A stretch of 45,503 nucleotides of DNA from Parachlorella kessleri (Eukaryota > Chlorophyta > Trebouxiophyceae > Chlorellales > Chlorellaceae): assembly GCA_001598975.1 (NCBI GenBank), contig BBXU01002220.1, positions 1 to 45,503 on the forward strand, read 5' to 3'. The position numbers were made by a program, and so were the translations under genes. Positions 34,049 to 45,125 of the stretch are shown in pieces (within the stretch, counting starts at the first letter, position 1; each line of letters starts with the position of its first letter). The notes under the pieces were generated by a model. It did not search any database, was not told where the DNA came from, and saw only the letters and a program-made list of their open reading frames with translations.

Positions 34049-34840
34049 ATAACCTGGGCTACCGCTGCAAACGTTTTACTCTTGATGGCAGCTCATCCTC
34101 AGCCGAATCTGACGTGGCCGCCACGGTGGAGGCGCAATGGTCAACTGGGCGGATGTGCCCCACTTCTGGCCAGGCAAGGCAAGGGCACCATGCAAGGACC
34201 TCATGTGTCGGGTGGGAAGGGGATTAGCCTACTCCTGCCCAACCTTCTTGTCACCAAGATGTAATGGGAACCCTTGCTCACCTCTATCCAACATGCTACT
34301 GCTATCAAGCTGACAGGCCGACTCAGAAACCAGGTGTAATGCTTCACGACCCCACGCCACTGGTCATTGCTGAAGATGGTGGAGCGTGACACTAACGCGG
34401 CCGAGGTGAAGTAAACAGCTGGGGGCGCCAGGAACTAACCAAGATGAGAAAAGGCCAAATTCTGCCTTTGACGGGCAGGCCTCTGGAAGCAGGCCACAGA
34501 GCCCCTCGCTTTCTCATGAAGTAAAGACCGTCACTAGCCTTGCTCCCCAACCCTAATCCTCCCAAGGTGCCAGCAGGCTTCCCTGAGAAATAGGATGCGC
34601 CCACGATACATGTCCAAATAATGGTGAGCGGCAGTGCTGCACAAACGTTTGAGTTTCCAAGAGCAAGCCCACATGAATTGCATTCGATTGCCACCAGCCA
34701 CCACCTTCCACCGCTGTAGTCCACAATGTAGGGGGCGCTTTACCGTCATGCCAGCCATAGACTGCTGATGCCAGCAAGTCCCCCTCGCTGCACGATCCTA
34801 AGCGCAGGCAGGCCCCCAGTACCGCTAATGCAAAGGCTCA
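34049..34840. other. Unresolved region with possible membrane-protein exon
   Basis: On the minus strand, 34434-34282 is a clean exon-like frame (TTAG acceptor, AGAG|GTGAGC donor, 51 codons) containing AVYFTSAALVSRSTIF and SLIAVACWIE. A second hydrophobic frame (ALPLTIIWTCIVGASYFSG) lies near 34660-34600 after a TTTGTGCAG acceptor. They could be 5' exons of the phytol kinase-like gene or a separate small membrane protein, but no phase-consistent join to it was found. Confidence 0.4.
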
Positions 34841-37800
34841 TCACCGCAGCAGGATCCCGCCGCGGCACATGTTGAGCAGCTTCTCAAAGATGGTGCCTCC
34901 GGCTTCTCTCAAGCCACAGTGCAGGTACTCGGAGGTCACATACTGGCGCATCCCCTTGATCGAGGCGACCGTTTCCTGAGCTAGGTCACAGTCCACAAAC
35001 ATGTCCTGCACACATGGTCGGCCATCACACTTCTTGTTGGAACTTGGCGGTTTCTACGACAACTTCAGTACTTTGGGAATCAGGACATGCAGCTGATGAT
35101 TGAACCTACCCTTCACAGCTGCTGAGGGCAGGTGGTGCACAGGAACTCGGCCAGTCACTACAGGGGGCAGCGGACATCTTTGCTATCTAGGCTGACTCAT
35201 TCCTCCCGCGGCTGCCGTTGCTGTGAGGCCTGCTAATGGCCCCCACTCACTCCCTGACTTTGCTTCAGCCTTCGACAAGTGCAATGCAGGCGATGCAGGA
35301 TTTCTTGTATAGTGCGCTCCGGGGGAAGCTAGTACAGCGACAAGCGCTCCTATTGGGGCTACACCTCCCAAACCTTGATCCTTCTCCTTGCACCGCACCT
35401 CAAAATAGGTTGCAGCTGCCACTGGCACGGTGTTGCTCGACAGCTGGTCAGGCTTATACAGGGGGACCCAGTCTGTGGACTTGGCCAACACCTCGGCTAC
35501 TTCTCTGATCTTGCGAAGCTCTGCAAAGTCCTCAAACAGCCAGGGGAACACCATCTCGCCTGCAACAAACAGGAGGAGGCAGAGAAGGCGCCTGGCTTAC
35601 CCAACGCACTGAGCAGTGCGGTGCGCAGACTGGGATGGAATCGAGGCAAGCCGCAGGGCAAGGTGGGTGGCAGGTGATTGATTAGGTGCCAAGTTTAGCA
35701 TGGAAAGTCCAACAATGGCATGGAGTCAGCATTGAATAAGGTCTGGAGGGGGACGACCCTAGCAGCACGCCCACAAGATTTGCACCCGTCTCGCTTCCAG
35801 TGCCAAGAGCAAGAGACTGATTTCCAGGGTGAGCACAGAGGTATTCAAGAACAAAGACAAAGCCCCATAGCGGGGCTCCTGACAGGGCAGGCAGCAGAAA
35901 AAGGCGCACACATAGGGAGGACCTACCGGTGAACATCACCCGGGCGCCTGAGTTGACTGCAGCCTCCGCATCAAAGACCTCTTTATAGTGGGTGTCCCTG
36001 ACGCGCTGGGCTGACCAGTTGGATGCTTCGCCCCCCTACCAAGGGGAGCCACAGGAATACAATCAGTCGGCCAGCTTGCCTCGCCTTGGGTTAACGCAAG
36101 TTGCTGTCATAGCAAGCCCTCAAGTAAGCCTTCCTGGGTGCGGTACAGCCCTCTCTATGGCTTGGTGACGGTGGCACACCATCGGTCTTTGGCATTCATG
36201 GAGACGCCCAGGTTCCAGCCTGGTAAGTTGTAATAGCAGCATCCCCACCTGGCAGTAGATGGCTTCATGGAGGATGGCATAGATTGGGTTGGTGTCCCAG
36301 TGGTGCCACATGTCAAACTCCTGCAAAACACCAACAAATGCTGCAACTTTGGTTGCTGCAACCAAGGACCAGATGTCGGGTATGCATGCAAGGAGGATTG
36401 CCCAGGGTACGGGGGACTGCGACCTGTCGAGCTGTCGCCTGCCTGATTTCAAGGAACGTCATACCCGTTATAAGAGGCAGCCGTATCAAAGGTGCGTTCT
36501 CTCAATCCAAATGCCCTGGCGTATATGCAGGACAACACTGTGGTGTCTCCCTGCTGTGCTTGCTGATATAAGAAGGCACCCACCTTCATGAAGCGGTGGG
36601 ACAGCTGGTCGCCGTCAAACGCAGTGTCTAGCATGTAGTGCAGGCGCTCAAAGCCCAGAGAGAAGCCGAGGCCCCCCAGCCCTAACGCCTGGAAGCTCCT
36701 GCACAGCACCAGACCCAGACAGGCTCTGCGGCACACACACCTGAGACAGGGAAGCGTGGGAGGGGGGTGAGGTAGGCCGAAAAGATCGAGCTGGTCATGC
36801 TGAGCAGCAGAAGCTCACCTCAAGCATTGAACTGACTCGTATGCCTTGAGGGTTGGTACAGCATGCTGAAACACAGATGCTGGACGGGATGGCAGGTGCA
36901 GTGGGAAGGATAGGGGGCAGGATTGATGGTGACGAGGTCTTGTAGGACACATTACACAACACTGGGACTGAACGCAGAAGGACACACGATCCGGCAAGCT
37001 GCAGACTGCTCCTGTCTTCACATGTCACCTACGCATGCCATACTTGCCCGCGGGCATGACTGACCTGCAGGACTGCCTTGCTGGCGCTTGCAAGCAGCAA
37101 TAGCCTAGATGCCATTGAGTATACCATGCCGGGGGTCCTACCTAGGGGTTAAATAGTTGCCCGCGGGTGTGACGACTCGCTGGTCTGCCTGTGCTAGGAG
37201 GTGTTTCACAACCCTCTGCACCCGCTCCACGTCCACAGGGAACCGCTCGTCTGAAGCGCAGGCACAGCCAGGGGGGACTCCGGGGGACAGGTAAGGGAAG
37301 ATCAACAGGCTAGACCGGGGCAGTTCGCGGCAGGAGCCGAGGACAGCAGGGAGTTCGCATGGAATCACGAAAAGACTCACACTTGACATAAGCAACAGGA
37401 TGGACTGGGCTGTGCGCTTGTGCCTGGTGCATAACAGAAAGGCGGGGAGCGGGGCAAAGCAAGCCGTGGCATCACGGTCTGATTGAGCCCTATGCATCAG
37501 TCAGTGTGCACGATGGAGCCAAGCAAATCTCCGAGAGTTCACCCCGCCCCTCTCGCACAACTTTCTTCATGTCACATGCCAGGGCCACCTCCTGTAAGCA
37601 CCCTCCAGACGACATGCTACTGTGCAATGGTCGCGGTACCCCTGCTACACCTGGGGCCCGCCCTCATCCGTACACATACCAACTACCTTCCTGCCTGGAG
37701 GCACCGACTAGTCTAGCCCAGTCTCCCAGTGCACCATCCATCCTCGGGCAGCTCTGTTCGGCTACTACCATGCCGGGGTGTTCACACTCACAGAATTTGT

Positions 37801-39996
37801 TGTTCTGGGTTATCACCCGCTTGTATGTGGCGGTGAGCACATCATCAGCGCTCATCGTCGAGCGAATGAGAGGCGGCACGCCCCCCGTCATCATCACCTC
37901 TATCAACCCTGCACAGAGCGGCACATGGCAGCAGGGTATGCCATGTCTGACAAGAAATGCATGACCGTAGACCACGACACTTGTTTCTTGTATCGCCCTC
38001 TAGCCTGCTGGTGCTGTATGGGAAACCATAAAACAAATTACTGCAAGCTTCGACGGCGGTCGAGCACAGGTTCAGTGCCTCTAAAAGTCCCAAGCCCTAG
38101 CCGGCAGCAGGATGCACAACACGTCCACTCCCCAAGCATCAGGTGCACAACCCAGGCAGGCAGCCAGGCCTTTCCAGCGCCCAGGGAGAGGTTGAAGAGT
38201 GCGCAGACCTGCGCAGCAAAGCAGGCCCACCTTCCGGCGCCAGCGACAGGTATGTGACGGCACAGAAGCCGCCAAAGCTCTGCCCTAGCACGCTCCACTT
38301 TCCCTCCCAGGCCTGGGCCCTAGGCGTCACCAGCGTCTTGCGGATCATCTCAGCGTCGCGGACGATGCTGTCTGCCCTGTATACAGGAACAGAGACAAGT
38401 AGCATTGGCGATACAAGTGTCTGGGAGTACTTTGCGTTTGTCTATCTGCTGAGCACCGCATACCAAGCTGCCTGCACTATCACCATGAACGAGGTGGGAG
38501 GACCCCAAAGGTTTGGAATGCACACCACTAACAAGGGTGAAAGGCAAGCAACCGAGCGCCGGGGCACACCAGCCCTGCTTGCCGTCGTGCAGGACCAACT
38601 CTGCCATTTAGCTTTCATGAGACAACGCGCGAGGCACTGCCACTGAATTGAGGGGTGGCTTCTCTGCAGCGTGGCAGCAAAAGACATGCATGGTCTTGCA
38701 ATCAAGCTAAAGCCCCAGGACCCACAACACAAAGTGCCATGCTGTCGGGCTTCAGACCCGCCCGCTGCTGCTTCAGCTTGAGCCACATTCGCACTTCAAA
38801 CAGCAGCTGCATACATTAAGCTGACCTGAAGAACTTGAGGTACTGTGCCTGCTCCTCTGGGCTGCCCCACCGCGACAGGTTGTTGCAGGTGATGGGGGTG
38901 GACCGCCCGGTGCCTCGTTGGTCCTGGTCACAGCGCACAGATGTCGACTGACAGTTAACAAGCAGGTGTGGGCCAACAGTGAGCACACCCAGTGTGGGTA
39001 GAACTCCCAAGGTTGGTTGGATGTGTGGGGAACTGCGGGCAGGTCAGACTGCTGCGTAGTCCTCTGCGGTGCTCCGCTTTGGAGTCTTCTAGGCCTGTGC
39101 CCAGCTGGCACATGTTTGTCAGCATCTGACAGCCAGCCAGCCAGCCAGCCTCACCAGCAGCACCACCCTGAAGTAGTTGACTGCCTGCTTGATCCAGCCG
39201 TTGCAGTCCATCGGCCTGGGGGCCTCGAAGCCAGGGCCGCCTGCAGCACCGCGCCAATAGCAATGCATGTTGAGTTTCTGGGTGATGTTGATGGGTGCTG
39301 TGCTGCACACTGCATATGGCTTGCACCCACACGAGGGTAATCAACGGAATGAATGTAGTTTGGAAGATGCGACTACTTAGGGTAAGGGTACAGCTTAGCA
39401 ACAAGCGCTCCGCATGCTGAGAGTTGGCTCGGACACCTTGCATGAGCAAATCAAACAGGTGTGTGGCCCACCTTGAAAGAAGACCAGGTAAGGCAGGGAG
39501 GTGCGTTCATCCTTCTTGTTTCTGTGGACCACCTCTCGTGCAAACACTGATATCTCGCCTGGCGTCTGCCCTGCACAACCGATAGGGTACTCCAAGATAC
39601 GCATCAGGCTCCTAGAAGTCCTGAGAGTGGCAGGTTACTCCTTGCAAACCGGTTAGTTGCAACCCCAGCCTAGCCAGGCATCTCCAACACTAATTCTCAG
39701 CATGCCTTGTGTCCTGGCCGATCCTTAGCAGTTTGCGTGATCTACATGCCTGAGTGGTCGAGAGGGACGGTGAGTACGTAGTCTGTGACGTGCAGTCCCG
39801 TTACCGAGAAGGAGCCCTCGGTCTTGTAAGGCACTCGGTCCCTTGCCCTCTTGGCAGGAGGCTCCGTCATCACTGAACCTGAATACTGTGGAGTCCTAGA
39901 GCTATAGGAAGCTGACGTGACTGTCCTGTGAGCGCTTGGTTTCCAAATGCGCAGTGTTGGGCCCGCTCTGGCCGCAGGCAACAAGCTCACAAGCAT
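34841..39996 (-). CDS. Prolyl aminopeptidase-like alpha/beta hydrolase (peptidase S33 family)
   Basis: Exons in transcript order: 39996-39750, 39570-39472, 39240-39155, 38923-38826, 38376-38231, 37908-37792, 37250-37142, 36698-36584, 36320-36249, 36035-35927, 35559-35399, 35005-34841; 507 residues, close to plant At3g61540-type proteins. Visible are oxyanion-region FFQGGPGFEAPRP, DQRGTGRSTP, nucleophile elbow GQSFGG (Ser 210), TGGVPP, SDQLSHRF-side core GFERLHYMLD, and C-terminal EDMFVD with SEYLHCGLRE (His 482). It probably removes N-terminal proline or related residues from peptides. The N-terminus (Arg/Ser/Ala-rich) suggests a transit peptide. The first intron uses GC (TCAG|GCATGT), giving VPLDHSGQTPGEISVFARE; this donor is weaker than the others. 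Confidence 0.92.
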
Positions 39997-40014
39997 GATC
40001 GGAGCTGATCAATT

Positions 40015-40042
40015 GAATTGGAGTGCTCGAGCACTCCAATTC
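40015..40042. promoter_or_regulatory. 28-bp perfect palindrome upstream of the hydrolase gene
   Basis: The sequence is perfectly self-complementary about 40028/40029, centred on CTCGAG and flanked by GAATTGGAGTG. It lies 19-46 bp upstream of the hydrolase ATG at 39996 and downstream of the DMAC1-like stop. It could be a dimeric-factor site or a cruciform-forming element. Confidence 0.9.
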
Positions 40043-40220
40043 CACATGGGGAACGCTGGTATTTGGTCCAATCAACCTTAAGGAAATGGCTTGCCTAGCT
40101 CATTTACGTGACATGAAGCTGACTAACCACGCCGTCATATGGCAATTGTCATGGGCAGGAGTGACAAGGAATTATCGGCCTCACCACACTACCAATGGCA
40201 AGCTCAAGTCATATTCTTAC

Positions 40221-40454
40221 TCAAATGAAGGCGCGAGCAACACCCAGCGCCCCCAGAACGCCAGCCAGTGTCAACGTCATGACTTTTTGGATGGGAGACG
40301 CTGGCGGTTTTGCATAAGTCTGCAGCGCTAGGTATGCACCCACACCACAGCATGTCACTGTGCCAGAGACACGGCAGGCTAGGCAGTCCTTGGCTGCGGC
40401 GGTGCCAGGCTGCGGCTGCTGTTTCTCCGCACTATGTTCGGCCGCCAAGGCCAT
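40221..40454 (-). CDS. DMAC1/TMEM261-like (DUF4536) small membrane protein
   Basis: A single exon encodes 77 residues. A Gln/Pro/Lys leader is followed by KDCLACRVSGTVTCCGVGAYL, with the CxxC pair and the first hydrophobic helix typical of DUF4536, a short loop (YAKPPASP) and a second hydrophobic helix. Animal DMAC1 helps assemble the distal membrane arm of mitochondrial complex I, so a mitochondrial role is an inference. It starts only 31 nt downstream of the TMA7 stop codon on the same strand, with no TGTAA between them. Confidence 0.75.
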   Translation of the reverse strand: MALAAEHSAEKQQPQPGTAAAKDCLACRVSGTVTCCGVGAYLALQTYAKPPASPIQKVMTLTLAGVLGALGVARAFI

Positions 40455-40485
40455 GTAGCTGAGCTCCTACAGACTCCACGCCTGC

Positions 40486-41568
40486 CTACTTCTTCCCAAC
40501 CTTGTTCTGCATGTGACATGCAAGCAACACAGGGCCTGAACAAGAGGGCACATGTCCGGTCACTTGGACGGTGCATCCCGGACTCTGTCTAGATATGGTT
40601 ACCAAGCGGCAGGTGCCAGTCCCCCAAGCATGTGGCCAAAAGACCTCGGCGGCACTAGTACAAGTGCAGCAGACGAACTGGACGACCCATACAGGCCAGC
40701 GGAGAGTCTGGAACAAAAATGCCAGGCTGGCGCTGAGCTAACGCCAGCTTACCTTGGCAAAACCCCCCTTAGCCGCGGCCGCGTCTTTGAGCTCTGCAAA
40801 TGGGCAGTCCAGCTGATGTTTACCGCCAACGTGCAATCAACAACGCTTGCAGAAAGCAACTTGGCTAGCAGCAGTCTCCCCAATCACCCAGTACTTAGGC
40901 GCAGAGCTACTCAGTGCCGGACTGACCTTTCAATTTCTTCTCCTCCTGCACAACAGCCCCACCACAGACTTGTTAGACGGTGTTTCCAACGAAAAGGACT
41001 GTTCCACAAGGAAAAGCGCTAGTCCGCAGGAGCCACAGACACACACTGTCTCACCTCCTTCTTCTTCCTCAGAAACTCCTTATCATCCTGCAAAAGCCAT
41101 CACGTCAAGTACACTTCAGCACTATTGTGAGATGGTACAAGAGAAAACAAGTGCACAGCATACCCACTTGCCTCGTCGTAAACCTTCTCTGACTTTGGGG
41201 CTTTGAGAGGCTTTTTCTGCACAGATAAAGTAGAAAATGTTGTGAGCTCCACTAGTCACAGGTTACGCCATAAGACGTGGACCAAGGGGATGCAACCAGT
41301 CGTCCAAGCAAAGCTAGCTTATACTGGTACTCCTTGGCGGTCCGCCAGCTAGCATGTCAGCATAATCGCTGGGCAGCGAGCACGTCACGTGGCAACTAAC
41401 CTTGCCCCCGTCCTTGCCTGCACCAGGTCAGCAGCTGGTTATAATTATTTGCTGACACAGGCACGTTACTGCGGCACTCCTAGGCACTACTAGCTAGTTC
41501 TGAAAGGTGTCAAGCAGAGCAAGCTTCACAAGGGTTGCTGCTGGAGCCAGACGCTACTCACCGACCAT
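40486..41568 (-). CDS. TMA7: TMA7 (translation machinery-associated protein 7), seven tiny coding exons
   Basis: Exons in transcript order: 41568-41562 (7 nt), 41417-41401 (17 nt), 41216-41172, 41087-41055, 40945-40927 (19 nt), 40793-40753, 40506-40486 (21 nt); 183 nt, 60 residues. No frame longer than 15 codons exists, so the gene is found only by joining exons. All phases agree. The product has the family start MVGKDGGKKKPLKAPK, an acidic step YDEDDKEF, a charged helix FLRKKKEEEKKLKELK and the terminal NKVGKK. TMA7 is a very small basic ribosome-associated protein, usually 64 residues. The third intron has a GC donor (GACGAG|GCAAGT). Confidence 0.9.
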
Positions 41569-41885
41569 GACTTGTCCGACGAACCGGTAGTAAACAGCGC
41601 CTGCAACATAAACACGGGCCTACAGTCGGTCAACAGGGCCATCACCGGCGGCAGCTTACAGAAATAAAGCAACGCCACTCACCGCCAAGCCAGAAGGAGC
41701 GCTGAAACGCTTGCAAGCTCCCTACGCCAACATGTTGCAACATTTTGCAAGTAAAGCACAGCTTTCGGCGGGCCATCAGTAAGGACTACTAATACTGCAA
41801 GTTTGAGAAATGCAGACCGCAGCGATTGTCAAGGTCACTCCACGTCTGGCATTGCTGAGCCTTGCTACTAGGACACCATCATGGC
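41569..41885. promoter_or_regulatory. Divergent region between TMA7 and the SAC3 family gene
   Basis: About 317 bp separate the two start codons. It must contain both promoters and 5' UTRs. No other gene was seen. Confidence 0.5.
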
Positions 41886-44800
41886 ATGCACGGCATGAAC
41901 AAGCAGCAGTTTCAGGGGGCCACCCCTCAAGCTGGGAAGAAGAAAAAGAAGCTGCAGCTGCAGGGCTTGTCGCCTTCTGGCCTCAAGAAACTAAAATCAG
42001 GCGTCACCTCCGTGCTTGCCAAGCTAGAAAGCACCAACTCTGCTTTCCTCGCGCAGGCCACCGCTCAGTCAGTCCAGCAGCAAGTGCGCAAGGCACAGGT
42101 ACTTTTTGCTGGAGGGTCTGGGGAGAAGGTCACCTCTCTGCACACGACCCTCTGCGCAAAAGGTGCAGGGGTTTAAGAAGGTATACGACTCAGCGTCCCT
42201 GACATAGCCTGGCCGACGGCTGTGCAGGCAGAGAGCGCAGCAGCTGCCAATGCCGCAGCCTCGGCGGCCATTAGTAAGCAAGGGGCCACTGCGACATTGT
42301 CGGGCTTGGATGGGAAGGGAACCGGCAGCAGCAGCAGCAGCAGTGCCCTGCTCTTAGGACTCATTGATGCGGAGGAGCTGCAGCGACGCCAGGAGCGGCA
42401 GCAGCGCTTCCGTGAGGCGGCAGCACAGCAGCCTGCCAAGGTCAGGGGCCGCATGCACTCTTAACCTGCCTTATGATGCCCCCGTCGCCATATCGTATAC
42501 ATCGTTGGGGCTGGCCAGCTGTGCTGCTATACTTGGGAATGGCATTTGGCCCCTCATTTTCAGGGGCGCATGCTCCTTCGCTCACCCCGCCCAGCTCTCT
42601 CCTGGTGCCTCTCTTACCTACCAGCCCTTGCACCAGCCTACCCCACGGGCACCGCATTCCCATGCGTGCAGGACCGGACTCTAGTAGAGGCCAGGTTTGA
42701 GGCGGGAGGCAGGGCGCGCGGCTCCAACACCTCCCTGGAGAAGGAGTACTTGCGCTTAACCTCGCTACCTAGCGTGGCTGATGTTAGGCCACCCCAAGTA
42801 CTGCGCCAGGCCTTGGAACTAGTCAAGCACAGGTGGCTTCAGGTGGGTGCAGGAGCAGCAGCTCGTGCAGCTCTTGGCTTAACACCTAACACCTCTAAAG
42901 ACACTTGTAATACATCCGGCGGCGAACATGTTCTTTCATGGGATGGCTGGTGCCCTTTGGGCGTGGATGTGGTTGAATGCTGGGCAATCGACAGGTGCAC
43001 CTAGTTGTCCTTGTACTCAAAGCTATTGTGGCTGAAAGTGTTGATGGTCATGCATGCAAGAATGTGAAATGTCTACTAGTGGGAGCAGGTGCTGGGGTGG
43101 TTCGGTTTCCTTCTCTTCCCACCGAGTCTCTCTCTAACTTGCACGTATTCTGCGGGGGCTTCCTATGAAGCACCCCTTTACCTCTCCATGGATCCGTGGC
43201 CGCCCCTTGTGCTCCTGCAGGAAAGTGATTACAAGTATGCCTGTGACCAGCTCAAGTCTATCCGGCAGGACCTGACAGTGCAGCATGTTCGTACCCAGCT
43301 GACGCTGCAAGTGTATGAGACCCACGCCCGCATCGCCATAGAAGTCGGGGACTGGGCAGAGTAAGGGATTCGAAAGGTCAAGACAGAGTGCGGGGCAATG
43401 ATATGTGTGCCATTATCATGATGGTATCGGCAAGGGCGTGTTTCACCGGCTATATCTAACCGAGACTACTTTCTTGACATTAAGTAGGTTACAGGAGTTG
43501 CTGCCTTGGGTAGTGTATGCTGTGCATCGGTTCTCTCGAGTTGCACAAGGGAGGGTTGCAGGCGCTGCCTCAGAAGTGGTCACCACAGAAGTGCTGCAGA
43601 GGCAAAATCACACCCTCGTCCAGGTTCACCATCTGTGCAGGTACAAGCAGTGCCACTCCGTGCTGCAAGGACTGTATGAAGATGGGATCAAGGTGTGCAT
43701 CTGGCTGGGCATCTTTGCGTTTGCTGCGTTGCTAGGGACTGCGAACAAGTATGCGTAATGATGCACTTAGCCCGGGAGTGGGCAAGATGGGTATGCTATA
43801 TGCGATGGCCGTCTTAGGAGCCCGCCAATGTGAAAGCGGAAAAGAAAAACAAAGAAAAGGAGGTTCAGTTGTCCGCTTGTTGTGCTCTGCAGGGCGAGCA
43901 AGGCGAGTTTGTAGCCTATGGGCTGCTCCATGCGGCGGCGGCTGGCACTGGAGTACTGACACATGAGATGAAAGAAGCTCTCTCCAAGCCAGGTAGGCAG
44001 ACCACTGCTGGCCTCGGTTAGGATTTCCGATTGGTAACCATCGGTTAGTAGCCTCTTACAGGTTAGTACAGGTTAGTAGCCTCCATGCTTAGCTTCCCAC
44101 CACTGGTTTTTCATAGGAAGCTAGGCTCCGCACAACGTTCTTGGTGCATCCTCTGTTCAGACCTCACTGGTATCAATATGGCAGTAGTATGCTGGGGAGG
44201 TTCAGACACGACAAGGGAGGGCTCGGACGGGTGAGTCCGCGGACTTATGGCTTGAGATGGGGCTGTGGGTTTGCTGGCTGCTTCGGATAGGCAGAGTACC
44301 TTGGCGCTGACTGGCAGGCAATCCAGCGGGAAGGCGGCAGTGTTGCTGGGCTGCGGCGGGCATTAGAGTGCGTGCATGGCGGCCTCGCTGCGGACGCCAA
44401 GAGCGCACTCACATGTTGCTGGCTCTGTTTGCCTGGATGCAGCCCTGCTAGAAGACGGCTGTGTGACTCATGCGCTGGCGGCTTGCAGCAGCTACGCACG
44501 AGGCGATTACGTTGCCTACTTGCGACTGTACAAGGGGGCTCCCCGCATGGCACCCTACTTGATGGACCTGCTACTGGAGAAGCTTCGACACCGCAGCTAC
44601 GGTGAGCGCAGGTTAAGCTTTGTATGGCTGATTTATTCGATGGATATATTCGATTTAAGGCTGACCCAAAGTTACCCGTCTGCCCGCCTGCGGTTGTTTG
44701 TTGCGCACTGAAAGTGTGCCCTGTCCATTGTCGGTCCTACCAGTACTACCTACCAGCTGCAAGGCGGAAGCTGTGAACCTCGGCGCGCCATGCCAGCCCC

Positions 44801-45125
44801 CGTCGCAGCCTCGCACCCACCAGGGTCTGCGGGCACGGCTTTGAGAAGGTCCATGCGGGGTCGGCAGGCCTTCTACTTGCAAGGTCTACACCTTGCAAGC
44901 ATGGATGTCACTTCCCACCATTTTGCTATGCCTGCAGGCACTGTCCTCGCGGCTTACATGCCCTCGATACCCCTTGACTCCCTGCAAGCCTGGCTGGGCC
45001 TTGCGCCCGGACCCTCATTAAAGGGTTTCCTACGAGCAAAGGGATCCGTGCTGTCGGCTGACAAGGGCAGCCTCGAGATTCGAGGGTCCAGGGCATCCTT
45101 ACTGCAGACAGCCAGCAGCTTTTGA
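41886..45125 (+). CDS. SAC3/LENG8 (SAC3A/THP3-like) family protein
   Basis: Supported exons: 41886-42098, 42228-42440, 42672-42842, 43221-43360, 43641-43692, 43893-43992, 44443-44601; then probably an exon from 44713 and a last exon from about 44939 to the stop at 45125. The N-terminal part is Lys/Gln/Ala rich ([11 protein letters not shown]). The SAC3/GANP core has [85 protein letters not shown] and [20 protein letters not shown]. The family is linked to mRNA processing and export. Phases agree to 44601, but I could not find a canonical join into the C-terminal exon ([11 protein letters not shown]). The start is the first in-frame ATG; earlier exons are possible. Confidence 0.85.

Noticed and set aside
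43405..43758. 117-codon + strand open frame
   Set aside because: It spans an intron of the SAC3 family gene; only its last part (43641-43692) is exon, and there in another frame.
44713..44768. Possible frameshift between CALSIV and RSYQYY in the SAC3 gene
   Set aside because: Using the phase 1 acceptor at 44713, the frame [15 protein letters not shown] aligns well by itself, so no frameshift is needed here.
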